The notes beneath the pieces are model-generated. The model was not told the DNA's origin and ran no database searches. It was given only the letters and a program-made list of their open reading frames with translations. A stretch of 6,000 nucleotides of DNA, taken from the NCBI GenBank assembly GCA_964530345.1, contig CAZGYJ010000166.1:1-6000 (forward strand), read 5' to 3'. Positions 5,969 through 6,000 of the stretch are shown in pieces. The stretch's first letter is position 1, and each line of letters opens with the position of its first letter. A program made the translations under genes and the position numbers. The stretch is from JALSJK01 sp964530345 (lineage in GTDB: Bacteria > Pseudomonadota > Gammaproteobacteria > Methylococcales > Methylomonadaceae).

Positions 5969-6000
5969 AAAATAATCGTAACTATTCAGCGTATTTATAG

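Noticed and set aside
5787..6000. Sodium-responsive riboswitch ahead of nhaD
   Set aside because: A hairpin is present, but I cannot match it to any known sodium riboswitch consensus, so only an unclassified structured leader is reported.

Overview
The window looks like part of a gammaproteobacterial chromosome of fairly low G+C, probably from a marine or salt-exposed organism. The gammaproteobacterial call rests on the NagZ and methylthioinosine phosphorylase (MTIP) sequences, which closely resemble enterobacterial NagZ and the Pseudomonas MTIP as I remember them, and on an orphan FliL-like protein of the kind seen in pseudomonads and relatives. An NhaD-type Na+/H+ antiporter fits a saline or alkaline habitat. 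Genus and species cannot be assigned from sequence alone. There are seven confident protein genes, densely packed. No rRNA, tRNA, CRISPR, phage or insertion sequence genes are visible.

Layout: (1) 102-1733, plus strand: a ZIP/GufA-type metal transporter followed 3 bases later by a GDT1/TMEM165 (UPF0016) cation exporter, apparently one transcription unit for divalent metal homeostasis. (2) 1726-2118, minus strand: an orphan secreted or anchored FliL-like protein. Its 3' end overlaps the exporter gene by 8 bases, and it is divergent from the next unit across about 50 AT-rich bases. (3) 2170-4455, plus strand: nagZ, a 6-oxopurine phosphoribosyltransferase and an MTIP, joined by an ATGA overlap and a 10-base gap. 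(4) 4482-5786, minus strand: nhaD, convergent with the MTIP gene across 26 bases. (5) 5787-6000: the nhaD leader, with a consensus -10 box, a possible 39-codon ORF and a 24-bp imperfect inverted repeat around a 38-base centre.

How the genes work together: MTIP splits methylthioinosine into hypoxanthine and methylthioribose-1-phosphate, and the neighbouring phosphoribosyltransferase can recapture the hypoxanthine as IMP. The two genes therefore form a short salvage path for the methylthioadenosine made during polyamine and quorum-signal synthesis. NagZ adds muropeptide (cell wall) recycling, so the operon as a whole is about salvage. The metal pair and NhaD are separate ion-homeostasis functions.

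No clearly new multi-gene system is present. The least explained element is the structured leader and small ORF upstream of nhaD. The window ends just beyond it, so it cannot be placed in full context.
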